A stretch of 64,000 nucleotides of DNA from Erpobdella octoculata. Lineage: Eukaryota > Annelida > Clitellata > Hirudinida > Erpobdellidae. The DNA is taken from positions 30,555,103 through 30,619,102 of the forward strand of contig OZ022238.1 in the NCBI GenBank assembly GCA_963978895.1. The letters are read 5' to 3'. The notes below the pieces were generated by a model. The model had not been told where the DNA came from and ran no database searches. It saw only the letters and a program-made list of their open reading frames with translations. Each line of letters opens with the position of its first letter. Within the stretch, counting starts at the first letter, position 1. Positions 20,400 through 32,021 of the stretch are shown here, in pieces. The position numbers and the translations under genes are program-made.

Positions 20400-21508
20400 C
20401 TAATCAAAGAACTTACTAAAGAGATAAGTTTTTAATCTAGTTTTAAATTGAGTCGAGTCTTTAGATTGGCGAATATGTACAGGCAAGCTGTTCCAGTAAG
20501 TTGGGCCAGAGATGGCATAAGCTCTGTTTCCAAATTGGAGACGAGACCGGACAGAGACGAAGTCGTCCCTGCTAGTAGAACGAAGACGCCGCCTTGCAGG
20601 GAGCGACGAGCATGGCGAAACGAGAGATGACAGATATGATGGGAGCCCACATAGCACAACGGAATCGGTACAGTATAGGCCCGGCATCGTTTTGCGATAA
20701 TAACTATGCTGGCAAAATTCCGGCAACGACGCTGTGCCGGGTCCGTTTTGTTCCTTGGCAAGCAATCGGGCCTTAATCGTTCGCCGGAATCGCACCCGTA
20801 ACAGCGCCGTAAAGATGCCGACGCTTTAAATTTCTTCTAGAAGATCCGGTGAATATGTTAAACATTAAGAGGCATATTTTAAAATTTATTCTAGAAGGGA
20901 TAGGTAGCCAATGAAGTTGACGTAAAGTTGGGGTGATGTGGTCTCGGGGACCGAGATCTTTGACAAGCCGAGTGGCGCATGGAGTACAGAAGTATGGGGT
21001 TTTAAGGACGATGATGGTGTAGACCTGTCAGCACTGAGTTGCAGTAGTCTACTCTTGAGACGACAAAAGCCTGGACTAGGGTACGAATGCACTGCTCGTT
21101 AAGGGAGCGCTTCACTTGACGGATTCGGCGTAGATGGAAGTAGCAGGCCCTTGTAATGGTGGAGATATGGTGGTTCATTGACAAGCCAGAGTTAAGATAC
21201 ACTCCGAGATCACGAACAACATTCGAAGACGAGATCGTGCAGTCACCGATATTAATAAAGCTTGAACACATGGATATGGGCTGCTGCCTTCGATCAAACC
21301 AGATGAGTTCTGTTTTAGAAGTATTGAGCTTCAGGCGCATGACTGAAAACCATTTTTGAATTTCAACGAAACAGTTTGCAAGCTTTGTTTTAGCTAGGCA
21401 GATGTCTTGAGTGGCAAGTTGAATATATAGCTGGGTGTCATCAGCATAGAGGTGAATACGAAATACTTTCGTATCTTTGCATTCTTTTGCTAAACACTCT
21501 TTCTGCAA
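20400..21508 (-). pseudogene. CR1/L2-group LINE 3' half
   Basis: On the minus strand the frame begins within the RT: HLYADDTQLYIQL (intact YADD), SKTELIWFDRR, VVRDLGVYLNS, RRIRQVKRSLNEQCI and VSRVDYCNSVL. After frame breaks around 20800-21000 it resumes as RRRLRSTSRDDF and FGNRAYAISGPTYWNSLP, then LKTYLFSKFFD. The copy is truncated upstream at about 21505, where an unrelated dispersed repeat starts. Confidence 0.82.
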
Positions 21509-21775
21509 ACTTTTATTTAGGTTACAATCTGTGTGTGTGCGTGCGTGCGTGCGTGTGTGTGTGTGGCTTTCCCTGTACGCAAATCTTGCAAGTAAAATTT
21601 AACCAGCTTTTTGACTAGCTAGGAAGCTGAAACTTTCAGAACATTTTTATATTGGATGACAATACATGATCCAATTAAAAAAAGACGTAATTTGTGTATA
21701 CATACACACAGACAGACATCGAGTGTATTTGAAATCAAAGTTTGTGTTAAAAAACTCGTTTTTTTTCTTTACTTG
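21505..21775. repeat. Dispersed repeat (copies at 690-920 and 61110-61340)
   Basis: It runs from ttatttaggttacaatctg through a (GT)n run to agctttttgactagctagga and ttaaaaaactcgttttttt. The 61-kb copy is inverted and lies inside a pogo-like element, so this may be that element's internal sequence. Confidence 0.55.
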
Positions 21776-21870
21776 TTTCTACTCCGATCCCTTTCTTTGG
21801 AATTCTCTTCCTGCGTCTCTTACTTACTCTACTTCGCTCACTGTTTTTCTTTCGTTGAGCAAGCAAAGGC
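21770..21870 (+). pseudogene. LINE RT C-terminal fragment
   Basis: One frame reads SDPFLWNSLPASLTYSTS, matching the C-terminal SGPFLWNSLPTSLTKSTS of the fragment at 43040-43336. Confidence 0.6.
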
Positions 21871-22078
21871 GCAGCCAGAGGGGGACCCGGCCCTGAAAAA
21901 TATCGGCTCTCATGGATGAAGTTATAGCTATTATCTGCAGTGGTATAGTCGTAAAAAAGCTGTGCCCATGATATCCTATCAAAAAGGCGAAAACATTAGT
22001 GCGAAACTAAAAATGGCGAATGATAAAAAGAGCACAGGGACTAAATATGTGTAAATCCTGCCCTGGTCCAAGGTTATA

Positions 22079-22110
22079 TACAGGGTGGGCCAAAAAAATG
22101 AGACGGATCA
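22079..22110 (+). mobile_element. Mariner-like terminus
   Basis: TACAGGGTGGGCCAAAAAAA is a mariner-type inverted-repeat end next to TA. No matching second end was found, so this is a low-confidence fragment. Confidence 0.3.
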
Positions 22111-22369
22111 CTGTTTTGTAATCGATATTTCAACCACTTCTACAAGTCCAATTGACTTGAAAATTTCCAAACTCATGTATTTTGGCTAACAATGCAATGT
22201 TGTAATACTTTATTTAAAAATATTTTGTCTAAATTTGAGATAATTATATTTGATTGTAACAAACCGTCTCAGTAAAGGCCAGTCAAAGTAGAGTTGAGAA
22301 AACTAGATTAAATGTTTGGTGTAGAAACAATGATTTGAGAAAAATGAAGTTAGTAAAACAGATGCAGAA

Positions 22370-23042
22370 CTATGTTTCAGTGTTGTTGTCAAATGTGGAC
22401 TCTATCAAATAAATTCATGGAATTGCAGTTACGTTTTGAGTCTGCACAAACTCTGCCAGATTTAATTTTGCTAAATTAGGTCAATCCTAAAAATTTAAGA
22501 TTTCCACAATCAATTTCAGAATACCAGCTGAAGGAATGGCAAATATTATCTTCTGGGTTTCAGAAAGATGGTTGCAGAAGATTATTGTTGTATTATAAAG
22601 AGAGTCTTTCTGTAATTGAAATAAATATGAAAATAACATTCCAGGAAAAATTATGCATTAGATTGCTAAATTCTAGAGATTTTTTGAATATTTTATTTAT
22701 TTATAGAAGCTCAAATAGTTTATCAGAAAACAATAAACTTCTTATTGACCTGCTAGAAAAATTCATGTTGTTGAAAGGTGATCATCTTCTGCTGGGAGAT
22801 TTTAATTTTCCAGAAATAAATTGGATGACTTCGATCTGGCAGGGTTTACATACAAAAATCGAAAATAGATTTTTGAAGTTTTTGGATGACAGGCTTATGA
22901 TTCAACACATCACGGAGCAAACCAGGTTTAGACCTGGTCAAACTCCACACCTATTAGATTTTGTGGTAACTTCAAGAGAGTCTATAGATATATCAGATAT
23001 CTTTCACCATTGGGAGGCAGCGATCACTCGATTATTTCGTTC
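22370..23042 (+). pseudogene. Non-LTR retrotransposon endonuclease domain
   Basis: Frames read SNKFMELQLRFESA, then LPDLILLN-stop-VNPKNLRFPQSI, LFIYRSSNSLSENN and LLLGDFNFPEINW (catalytic GDFN), ending with a frame-shifted GSDHSIISF at about 23020-23040. These are the ordered motifs of an APE-type endonuclease. A stop replaces the Glu of the E-VNPKN motif. The sequence is cut at 23043 by an LTR fragment. Confidence 0.75.
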
Positions 23043-23270
23043 TGTAAACGTAGACGAGTATGCTTTCTAGCGATTCGTAACGTTAAAGCTTGAAGTTATT
23101 TATCTATAATATAGTAGCCCCCCCGTCACTCACTCACTTAATGATTCTGTCACGCTTAGACGCTTACGTAATTAGTCGTATAGCTACTATATTATCGAAG
23201 ATATTTCTATTAGTATTCAGTAGTTATTAAATAAAAATTTTTATCATTGATATATATATATATATATATA
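23043..23270 (-). mobile_element. LTR fragment or solo LTR related to the 55.6-kb element
   Basis: The first 58 bp (tgtaaacgtagacgagtatg, then ttctagcgattcgtaacgtt) are the inverted 3' end of the LTR at 55588-56228. The rest diverges. It interrupts the LINE endonuclease exactly after the SDHSII motif. Confidence 0.6.
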
Positions 23271-23276
23271 TATATG

Positions 23277-23365
23277 ACTCTACTAGGAATCGAACCCACG
23301 TGTCTACGGCAACACCGCCTCGCTTAAATGCAAGCGCTCTTACCAACTGAGCCACCGACCATCAC
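23277..23365 (-). repeat. tRNA-like SINE head with long variable arm
   Basis: On the minus strand it has a canonical A box (tggctcagttgg) and B box (ggttcgattcc). A CGCTT/AAGCG anticodon-like stem has a GCA-containing loop, and ggcggtgttgcc forms an extra arm. The same arm occurs in the 2-kb SINE cluster. It is followed by a SINE body and lies next to (TA)n, so I call it a SINE head rather than a working tRNA. Confidence 0.65.
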
Positions 23366-23537
23366 CAAAAAATTATGGCTAGAAGTCTCAGTGTTTCGGA
23401 GCTACTTAACGTTAGACTACGACTATGATAGGCTCAGAACTCCTTACTTCGGCTCGACTCGACAGCTAGTCTGCTGCCAGATAGGTAATTTTTTGCGAAG
23501 TGAAACACTGCGTTGAAATATCGGCAACACCGCCTCG

Positions 23538-24021
<484 letters not shown>

Positions 24022-24036
24022 ATATATATATATATA

Positions 24037-24110
24037 CTAGCGGGGGCACCCGGCGTTGCCCGGGGATTTTAGAGGTTTTTCTAATGTTTGTCTGTCTCGC
24101 TCCCGTTTTA
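24037..24110 (-). mobile_element. Helitron 3' terminus H4
   Basis: On the plus strand CTAG (24037-24040) is followed by cgggggcacccggcgttgcc, the inverted hairpin terminus of the H3/H6 family. Only about 70 bp remain before Penelope sequence starts. Confidence 0.6.
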
Positions 24111-24892
24111 TTATCGTGTTGGAAAGGGCATTGAAACTCATAAACTACGTTGGTTCTCTTGAGAAAATTAGAATTAGCCTGATTATTTTTCATAACTAGT
24201 TGATGAGTTTTTTTAGTTTTGTAGTAGATTATTATTTTTAACTGGTGGGTATCAGGAGAAGTGATAATATCTTTAAGAACCTTTCCATCAGTCTCCAGTC
24301 CTCCGGGCACTTGGGCTCCATAGTATAACGCTATGGGAAGTTTTTTCCACAATCAGCAACAACTCCCATAGTATTTGCGAGCTTTTTGTCCAAAAACACC
24401 TGTATAGTTTTATCTATTTCAGTGTTTGTAAAATTATTGTTCACCAGTAAAGTTTTAATTTTTTGAGTCTCGCGATCAAACTCAATCGAATTCTCTGCAA
24501 CACGGTAGGCTCTGTGTAGGTAGTTATTGATAACATTAACTTTAAAACGTTCTGGGCAATATCCAAGAGCATTTAAAGTCTCTCCAGTCGAAGACGGCTT
24601 CGTATAAACACTCAGTTTCAGACCGGACTCAAACTGAGAGACGAGCGTATCCAGAAATGGTAACTGCCGGTTAATGTCACTCAATTCAAACGTGAAATGT
24701 AATACAGAATGTTCCTCAAAAGTATCACGCAAAACCATTAGTTCGGAAACGTCGCGGCAACAGACAAAAATATCGTCGACATATCGTCCATACAGATGTG
24801 GTTGTTGAAGAATACCGTTGAACACTTTATTTTCCAAATGTCCCATATAAATTTTGCAAATGTAGGACCCAACGGCGATCCCATAGCCACAC
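24111..24892 (-). pseudogene. Penelope-like element RT fragment
   Basis: From 24892 downward: [15 protein letters not shown] (cut just after the IDGVAMGS block), [12 protein letters not shown] with catalytic [46 protein letters not shown] and [14 protein letters not shown]. After a frameshift near 24350, KIIIYYKTKKTHQLV and RTNVVYEFQCPF follow. This is the RT and linker of a Penelope element up to the start of its GIY-YIG zinc motif, which is missing. Confidence 0.85.
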
Positions 24893-24900
24893 ATACATAT

Positions 24901-25147
<247 letters not shown>

Positions 25148-25322
25148 AAGCTCATATCAACTACTTTTAGTTATAAGAAATCGACGTTTCTGTTTCTTAC
25201 AAACCGGAGTTTAGTCTCCGCTGTCGTACCAAAAATAGATTAATACAAATAAAGAATATTCATGAATCCAAAAGACTCTAAATCGTTTTTTCGGAGGCCA
25301 TCTTGGCATCTCACTCAAAACC

Positions 25323-26297
25323 ACAAGCAGTTGGGGAGAACGACTGCTCAAAAAGGCACAGACTAATCAGGTGTAACCGTATGTTAAACATCATAATAAG
25401 GTCAAGGTGCTGGACAATATTTAGTTTATTGTTTTTTTAAATTAATTAAATTATTATTTTTTAATTTAAATTAATTTATTATAAATATTCTAAAAAAAAA
25501 TTTTGAAATTGTTTTGAGTTAAAAAGTCGTCAAGCTTTCTAGCCAATAGAATCTCACGGCTGTTAAAATTTATATACGTTTTTATTTGTTATTTAGTATT
25601 TGTAACATATTGTTCTTATAGTGAATAGCTTAAACCGCTTTGAAATAAGTTCTTTTGTAATGGTAACAAGCATATTAATCTTGAATCTTACATAAAGTAG
25701 CTAAGAACATAGGTTCCCAAACTTTCCCACTTTCCAGAGCTTTGCGACCCACAGTTTGGGAACCTCTGGCTAAGAACACTTAGAAATCAGTTATTTTGTA
25801 AGAGTAAAAACTTTATTTTCAGGTTCTAGAACAACTGAAAGCAAATAAGATTAAAAAATAAAAGTATACATACAAAACACTATAAACAGTAGGTAATACC
25901 CCCACGTGAGAAACGATAAAGTAAAGTTATTGGACATTAATAATTAAAAACATATGAATTTATAAAACGAATAAAATATACACATAAAAAACTATATTGC
26001 AAGACTTCCATAAGAGAAACGATAAGGTAAAATTGAATTAATCTTTTTTCTCTTTTACATTGTAAGAATGCTCAAAGTTTATAACATGGCATTCAACAGC
26101 ATTGAGATTCTATTAGCTAAAAAATTTATAATATTTATAATAAATCAATTTAAATTAAAAAATAATAATTTAATTGATTTGAAAAACAATAAAATAAATA
26201 TTGTCCAGCACTTTGACCTTATTATAGTGTTTATAACATACGGTTGCACCTGATTGGTCTGTGCCTTTTTGAGCAGTCGCTCTCCCCAACTGCTTGT
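25323..26297. mobile_element. MULE-like non-autonomous element with 9-bp duplication
   Basis: Perfect 9-bp direct repeats CTCAAAACC (25314-25322 and 26298-26306) flank terminal inverted repeats of about 100 bp starting ACAAGCAGTTGGGGAGA and continuing through ggcacagact and ggtcaaggtgctgg. A 9-bp duplication with long TIRs is typical of Mutator-like elements. The 975-bp interior has no transposase. Confidence 0.85.
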
Positions 26298-26369
26298 CTC
26301 AAAACCTGCTCATCTCCGATATATCTATTCTATATTGACTATTCTCTCTAACTTTGTGCTTTCTTTGCT

Positions 26370-26600
26370 ATGGGGATGTTTAACTTCCGGTCTTATGTTG
26401 AGCGTTTAACTATAATTAAAATTAGCCTTACGATTGTTTCTAATTTTACTTTTGAAGACGTAGTAAGATTTTTCAAAATGAAAAATACATGTCTTATATC
26501 AAAGGATATGGTTAAAGGATATAAATATTTTGTGGAAGAGTATATTCACGACATCAAAAGTATGGTTACCAAGATACTAGCTAGGACAGTCGTCGATTAG
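26370..26600 (+). pseudogene. N-terminal part of ISL2EU YqaJ-type protein
   Basis: The frame contains KGYKYFVEEYIHDIK, which resembles the SWIM-proximal start of ISL2EU second proteins. The SWIM finger that should follow is deleted before the nuclease part at 26824. Confidence 0.5.
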
Positions 26601-26823
26601 CAATATTGTAAAAAAATTAACGTGCGATTGCACTTTTAATAATAATAAAATATAATGCTATTGAGCATAAGCTAATCTATTGTTTTACTTTCATCTTGAT
26701 TTAAATTTAGTATTTAGTGGGGTTAAAAAAAGAAAACGAATTGTATATCTCATCATTGTATATTCTCATTGTTTTAATAAACCAAGTTTCAGAATTGAGT
26801 GAGTAGCTAGTTGTAAGCAGTAA

Positions 26824-27170
26824 ATGCTTCTAAAGTCAGAAATTAACCCTAGTTGTCTTTATCTGGCTGCTTCACCAGACAGAAAAGTTATTGATTTTAA
26901 TGAATACGGTCTTTTAGAAATTAAATGCCCAAACCCTCAGAAAAATCTCTCCGCTTTGCCTTATCTGTTAAACACTGGAAATGGATTTTATTTGAAAAAA
27001 CGCACAAATACTACTATCAAGTGATTCAACAACTTGCAGTAACTGGATGTGAATGGTGTGACTTTTTCGTGTATAAATCTGATGAATGTCATTGCGAACG
27101 AATTTATTTTAATCCAGAGGTTCGGGACATGGTTAAGGAAAAACTAGATTTTTTTTTACTTTTTTCGTAG
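26824..27170 (+). pseudogene. YqaJ-type nuclease domain
   Basis: LAASPDRKVI and GLLEIKCPNPQKN carry the D...EIK residues of the YqaJ/lambda-exonuclease fold. In a shifted frame, HKYYYQVIQQLAVTGCEWCD and CERIYFNPEVRDM follow. A frameshift at about 26940-26990 breaks the gene. The domain is the second protein of ISL2EU transposons. Confidence 0.8.
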
Positions 27171-27746
27171 AGCATGAAATTTTGTTTATACAATCAAGAG
27201 CATTTAAAACGAAATGTTATAAACGTGTACATCCTCCCAGACCAATTGCACAAGAACAGTTTGTCATGTCAATTTGTCCATTTTTAAATTGAACCTAAAT
27301 GTTATAAACATTTATTGTTACATTAATAATACATTGCATGATAATGTAATAATACACTAAATAATGAAAAAAAACTTGAGAAATAATTGCTGAAATAAAA
27401 TATAAAAATGATAACAAATGACAATTTATAGAGCAATAAAAAATGTTATTTTGTGGAACAAATTAAAAAAATTAAGATACAGCGTCTCAGCATAGTCATC
27501 AAGTTGAAGAATAGGAAAATGAACTCAAGGAGTAATTGCTAAATACAGTAACATAAGCATGCAAGACGATAACACATCTTGAAGAACAAACAGCAAAGAT
27601 GAATTTAAAAAAATGAAAATTTTTAAATTAAGATACAGTGGTTCAGTGGGATACTGACTCAGCATAGTCAATATAAAGGACAATAACTAAAAAAAATTTA
27701 ACCAGCTCTAAAAAAGAAACCTAACCAAAATAATATTTCAGAAATC

Positions 27747-28181
27747 TCACTTTAAATCAGAATTATCTAAAAAACTTTTAACTAGTGTTGGTTTGAAATT
27801 AGTTAACAAAGCTGCATTTACCCAGTGCTGCTGAAGTGTACCTAAGGAAGCTAGATTAAGTGTTCTCGAAAACAAATTATATGATTTCACCCGCTTAATA
27901 CATCTTTCTACATGAACTCTGAGGGATGAAATTAACTGATTATGTCTTATTTCATCTGCACTGAATTGCCCTGATTGGTTCAAAAAAGAAGGTATGGCTA
28001 AATGACAGTGAATTTCCTCTAGATCCTTGGTCCTTATCATGCTTAAATTTATTCACTCCAAATTCTGTTGAAAATTCCTTTTCCATTTTCATGCAGAGTT
28101 CAGTTTTGTTTTGTAATTCTTTCTTTAATTTATCAATAAGGGAATTTTCTTCTGATTCTGTAGACCTAGATAATAAAATTA
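27747..28181 (-). pseudogene. ISL2EU transposase, coil and C-terminal DDE part
   Basis: At 28181-28050 the minus strand reads STESEENSLIDKLKKELQNK and STEFGVNKFKHD, the coil after the THAP domain. Then at 28040-27747 it jumps to IRTKDLEEIHCHLAIPSFLN and SLRVHVERCIKRVKSYNLF, the end of the DDE domain with the HVER catalytic Glu block. Most of the DDE domain between them is deleted. The fusion point is near 28035. Confidence 0.75.
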
Positions 28182-29227
28182 TCTATATATATAAAAGGCA
28201 ACGTATGTTCATTAATAACGCCAAAACCAATGAAGGGATTTGCACGAAATTTTACATAATAAACATTTACCACCTAACAAATAATCTCATTTATTTAAAA
28301 AAATTGTTTTGAATGTTTTTAGAAAATTAATTTTTAGAAATATTTTATCTATGCAATTTTAGAAAATTAATTTTTAGAAATATTTTATCTATGCAATTAT
28401 ATCGCGGCTTAACGAGCTTAGGGTTGCTTTCGACTTCTGTTCCGTCGTTGTTGGTTGTCGCGATTTCTCAAAATCAAAAGTGAGTATTATTTTACTTATA
28501 TCAATATATCAAAAGTAATATATAATATACTATATACTATACTATTATTTTTTTAATTACTGTATATCGTTCAAATGTTTTTGAATGTTTTAGAAAATTA
28601 ATTTTTTTAAATATTTTCGCTATTGTATCAGAGCTATGTTTTGTTTACATTCGCTGTTTATCGTCTCGGTTTCTCGAAATCAAAGTAATTTAAAAACTTA
28701 GGCTACTATTCTTATATTATTTACTTAGGCTACTATTTTTATATTATTTAATTGTTAATTATTGTTGTGTATATATTAAATTGTAAATTGTTTCGGTCGT
28801 TGTGTGTCAGGCTATCATTATCGCTCTACCAGTCTAACCACTCTAACCACTCTAACCTCTAACAGATATTATTTTGTGCTACTTTTAGTCTAACAGATAT
28901 TATTTTGTGCTTACAGACAAGAAAATTGAAAAATTTATTGTGAGTGAGTATATCAATATAACTATTAATGTATTTTAAGTATAATAGTATAACTATTAAT
29001 GCACCTTATGGAAAAACAAAAAACATTGTGTATCAGAAAGCTTTGCAATAAAATGACTGTATGTGTTTGTTGTATTTCTTTTAATTAAAAATCAAAAGTA
29101 TCTGCATAAATGTTTCAATAGATGCAAAGATGCCCGGGCAAACGAGCGGTTAAGGAAACGGGAGCCAGAGAGAAAAACGATAAAAAAACCTTTAAATTCC
29201 CCGGACAACGCCGGGTAACCCAGCTAG
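28182..29227 (+). mobile_element. Complete non-autonomous Helitron H5
   Basis: It starts TCTATATATATAAAAGG after A28181 and ends CTAG (29224-29227) before T29228, the canonical A^T insertion. The 3' hairpin CCCGG/CCGGG (29200-29204, 29211-29215) lies 8 nt before CTAG. The 1046-bp element has no Rep/helicase. It contains a tandem copy of agaaaattaatttttagaaa at 28321 and 28361. It interrupts the ISL2EU transposase gene. Confidence 0.88.
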
Positions 29228-29247
29228 TTATAAAATATATTAAAGTT

Positions 29248-29649
29248 CTATAAATACATTTCCCTTATAAAATATTTTATTAAAACACTGATACAAGTTT
29301 GATCTATATATAGAAATATTAAATTATCTTTTCCAACAAACTCTATCACATTTTCTGTCGATATTACTTCTTCACATACAAAAGGCACATCTCCTGCAGT
29401 AAAAACTACAGCAAAACTGCTTGGCAATAAATCTTGAGCAGTAAGAGTAACGTCATCTTTTTGAATGGTCGACAACAAGGACTGGCAAACAGGACTTTTT
29501 CTTTTATTCGGCAATTCATAGGAATTCCATTCAAATAAAGTTGGTATTGCACCAGGTTTTAATTTTTTGTGACTTGATTTCATGTTGTCTTCAGCAATGA
29601 AATCACTTCTGGTGAAATGCCTTGAACAAACTTTTGTTTCTTTACCAAC
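29248..29649 (-). pseudogene. ISL2EU transposase exon 2 (THAP C-half)
   Basis: The exon starts at 29649 after a tttgatag acceptor with VGKETKVCSRHFTRSDF, supplying the C-x2-H half of the THAP zinc finger, then HKKLKPGAIPTLFEWN, the conserved THAP end. It stays open to a stop at 29248 but is separated from the DDE part by the Helitron. It joins exon 1 in phase 0. Confidence 0.8.
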
Positions 29650-29904
29650 CTATCAAATTAATAAACATACAAAAATTAAACACTGAACCACTGACAAAAC
29701 TAGACAACAAAGTGATAAAAGGAGTCTTATTATAAAATTAAGTCAATAAGTTAAAAACACTCACGATTTTAATTAACACAATTCACAGGTAAACAGAACT
29801 AGACAGCTACCTCTATTACAACTGCTTACAATAGGATATGATTAATCATTAATATTAATGGGTGGAAATATAACAACGTATTTTAACATAAAAGTATGTT
29901 AAAC

Positions 29905-30048
29905 CTTGAAAATCTTCCCAATATCCCTTCGTATCTTATGAATCCAAGCTTTAAAAAGAATATTGTCTTTCGGAAATGAAAAGAAAGATAATCCTCTACA
30001 CTTCTTTTTTGTGGCAGAACATTGAGGTACGCAGCAAAATGAAGGCAT
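29905..30048 (-). pseudogene. ISL2EU transposase exon 1 (THAP N-half)
   Basis: ATG at 30048 opens 48 codons beginning MPSFCCVPQCSATKKKC, with FPKDNILFKAWIHKIRRD, the first half of a THAP zinc finger (C-x-C pair and the invariant Trp). A gt donor at 29904 and the ag acceptor at 29650 define a 255-nt intron. The exon itself looks intact. Confidence 0.8.
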
Positions 30049-30413
30049 TATTGTTTTCTTTTAATTAAATTATTTTTTTTCAGATTCAAAAGAACATGAT
30101 CTCTTGGCAATAACAATGATTAGTCAGCAACAAAGTGAACGACACTATTTTACTAACTATCGCCTATCAAACTAAATGCCGTATAACTCACGACAAACAA
30201 CTCCGATTTTTATAGAATTTAGAATGCTAAGTTCCTACCACTATTTTACACCAAATCTGAAAATTCACACTTCCAATGCAACAAAATTTCTCACGTTATG
30301 ACTAGATCGGTAAGCTCGAGACGGCTGTCAACACTAAACCGGAAATGATGTGTACCCGTTTTATAGCTAGAGCAAAGAAATCTCAAAGTTAGAGAGAATA
30401 GTCAATATATGGG

Positions 30414-31696
30414 TAGGATTTGAAATCACGATTTCAAATCAAAATATTAATTTTTGATTTGAAATCATTTTGCAAAGTTTAATTATAATTTTGATTGTAA
30501 ATCATTTTTGGACGATTTTCGATTGTATTTTATTCATAGATATATATAGATACGCCATACGCACATTTTTCCTAGGCCGGCCGGCCGGCATAGATATATA
30601 TGCCGGCTACTCCAGCATAGTATATAACAATTCATAACTTTCGAAGTAGAAAATAAGTTTAAAAAATTTAAACTAATTAAAAAAACATGAAATATATCTA
30701 TGATTTTATTATTCGAAAATCAAAAACATAACATATTTTGTCTATGCTGCTATTTCTATGCCAAGCCAATAATCGCTTTGAGCAACATGGCAGATAGTAT
30801 AGATTGCGATTTTAATTGCGTAAGCATGTGTAATTTGCCTTCCTTACTTGATGGTAATTTATTTTAAATAACTAGCGGGAAAGGTGACAGAGTGGTAGCT
30901 AAGTGTGTTAATTGCGCTAAGTCAATTTCAGGATCAAAATTTTCTTCGTCATTTGAAGGTAACGTGCTATAATTATACTATAATAAGTATAATAGATACG
31001 GTAAAACCGTACTTTCCTACCGAACAATTATTAAATCAAATACGTTGCTATCTTAATATGCCGAAAACTCAAATGCAGTTGAATTTTGTTGATTTTAATA
31101 TTTAAAGGATGAGCGTCATATCTGTGTCAGCTACTGCTGATGGACTCAAAAGTCAAAGCTTGGAACGAATTGATAATGACTACGGCTACTATGATGACCA
31201 GTGTTCTTCACAGACCATCGGTACCTCTAACAATGTCTACAACATTAAGATAAAAATGATGAACTATTTATCGGATGTTGACAGCACTTTTGCCATTTTT
31301 AGTTAGTTCATATGAATTGCTTAAAAAAGTGTTCATAAGATATAATAATATAATACAACACTGCCTTCGTCAGCTCCTGTCGAAAGACTGTTCAGTTCCT
31401 CCGGTTTAATTGAAACTCACAGAAGAAATAGTTTGACTGATTCAATATTTGACAAAATTGTTGCTTTTGAAGATGATTAAACTTTAGTCACATTTCATTG
31501 TTGAAGTGATTTTAGATAAAATTGTGTTAAAACATAATTTTATAGACAAAATTATGTTAAATTAAACCATACCGTGTAATAATAATTTATGAAAAAAAAG
31601 ATTTTGATTTGATGATTTGAAATCATTTTTAAAAGTGATTTTGATTTGAAATCATTTTGTAATTTTTGATTTTGATTTCAAATCATTTCAAAAATG
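30414..31696 (+). mobile_element. hAT transposon relic
   Basis: Both ends consist of inverted gatttgaaatcatttt-type repeats. The interior has broken frames ending, at 31365-31480, in [20 protein letters not shown] and [14 protein letters not shown], the hAT C-terminal dimerisation domain. Target-site duplication was not resolved. A SINE tail fragment follows at 31697. Confidence 0.75.
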
Positions 31697-31734
31697 ATAT
31701 GTGGCTCGTAAAAACATATCAATGTTATGTTTCC

Positions 31735-31737
<3 letters not shown>

Positions 31738-31776
<39 letters not shown>
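31738..31776. repeat. (TA)n microsatellite after SINE tail
   Basis: The SINE tail atgtggctcgtaaaaacata at 31700 leads directly into TA repeats, as at 2215-2325. Confidence 0.9.
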
Positions 31777-31780
<4 letters not shown>

Positions 31781-32021
31781 TTGTTTTTCCTATGAATTAA
31801 GTTCAGATGTCGTGTATACTGAAATTCTTTAATAACTAATTATTGCACTCTTTAATTTTCACATCATTTGAATTTATATGAAATACGTTAGTAAATTGAA
31901 AATTTAAACACAATAAAAAATTTCATTAAACTTGCTTATATATAAAAAAATTTTTATGGTTATCAAATTATTATTATTATTGTATCTAAAACAAAACAAG
32001 AGTCTTGCACTAAGAATGCCA

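Larger units (their letters stand above)
26331..30409. mobile_element. ISL2EU-type two-gene DNA transposon
   Basis: Terminal inverted repeats tattgactattctctctaa (left, from 26331) and its complement (right, to 30409) bound 4.1 kb. A YqaJ nuclease gene on the plus strand faces a THAP/DDE transposase gene on the minus strand, the gene pair known from ISL2EU elements. Both genes are broken, and a Helitron sits in the transposase gene. Confidence 0.8.

Noticed and set aside
23277..23365. Functional tRNA gene
   Set aside because: The acceptor and T stems pair poorly, an extra arm is present, and a SINE body and (TA)n follow.
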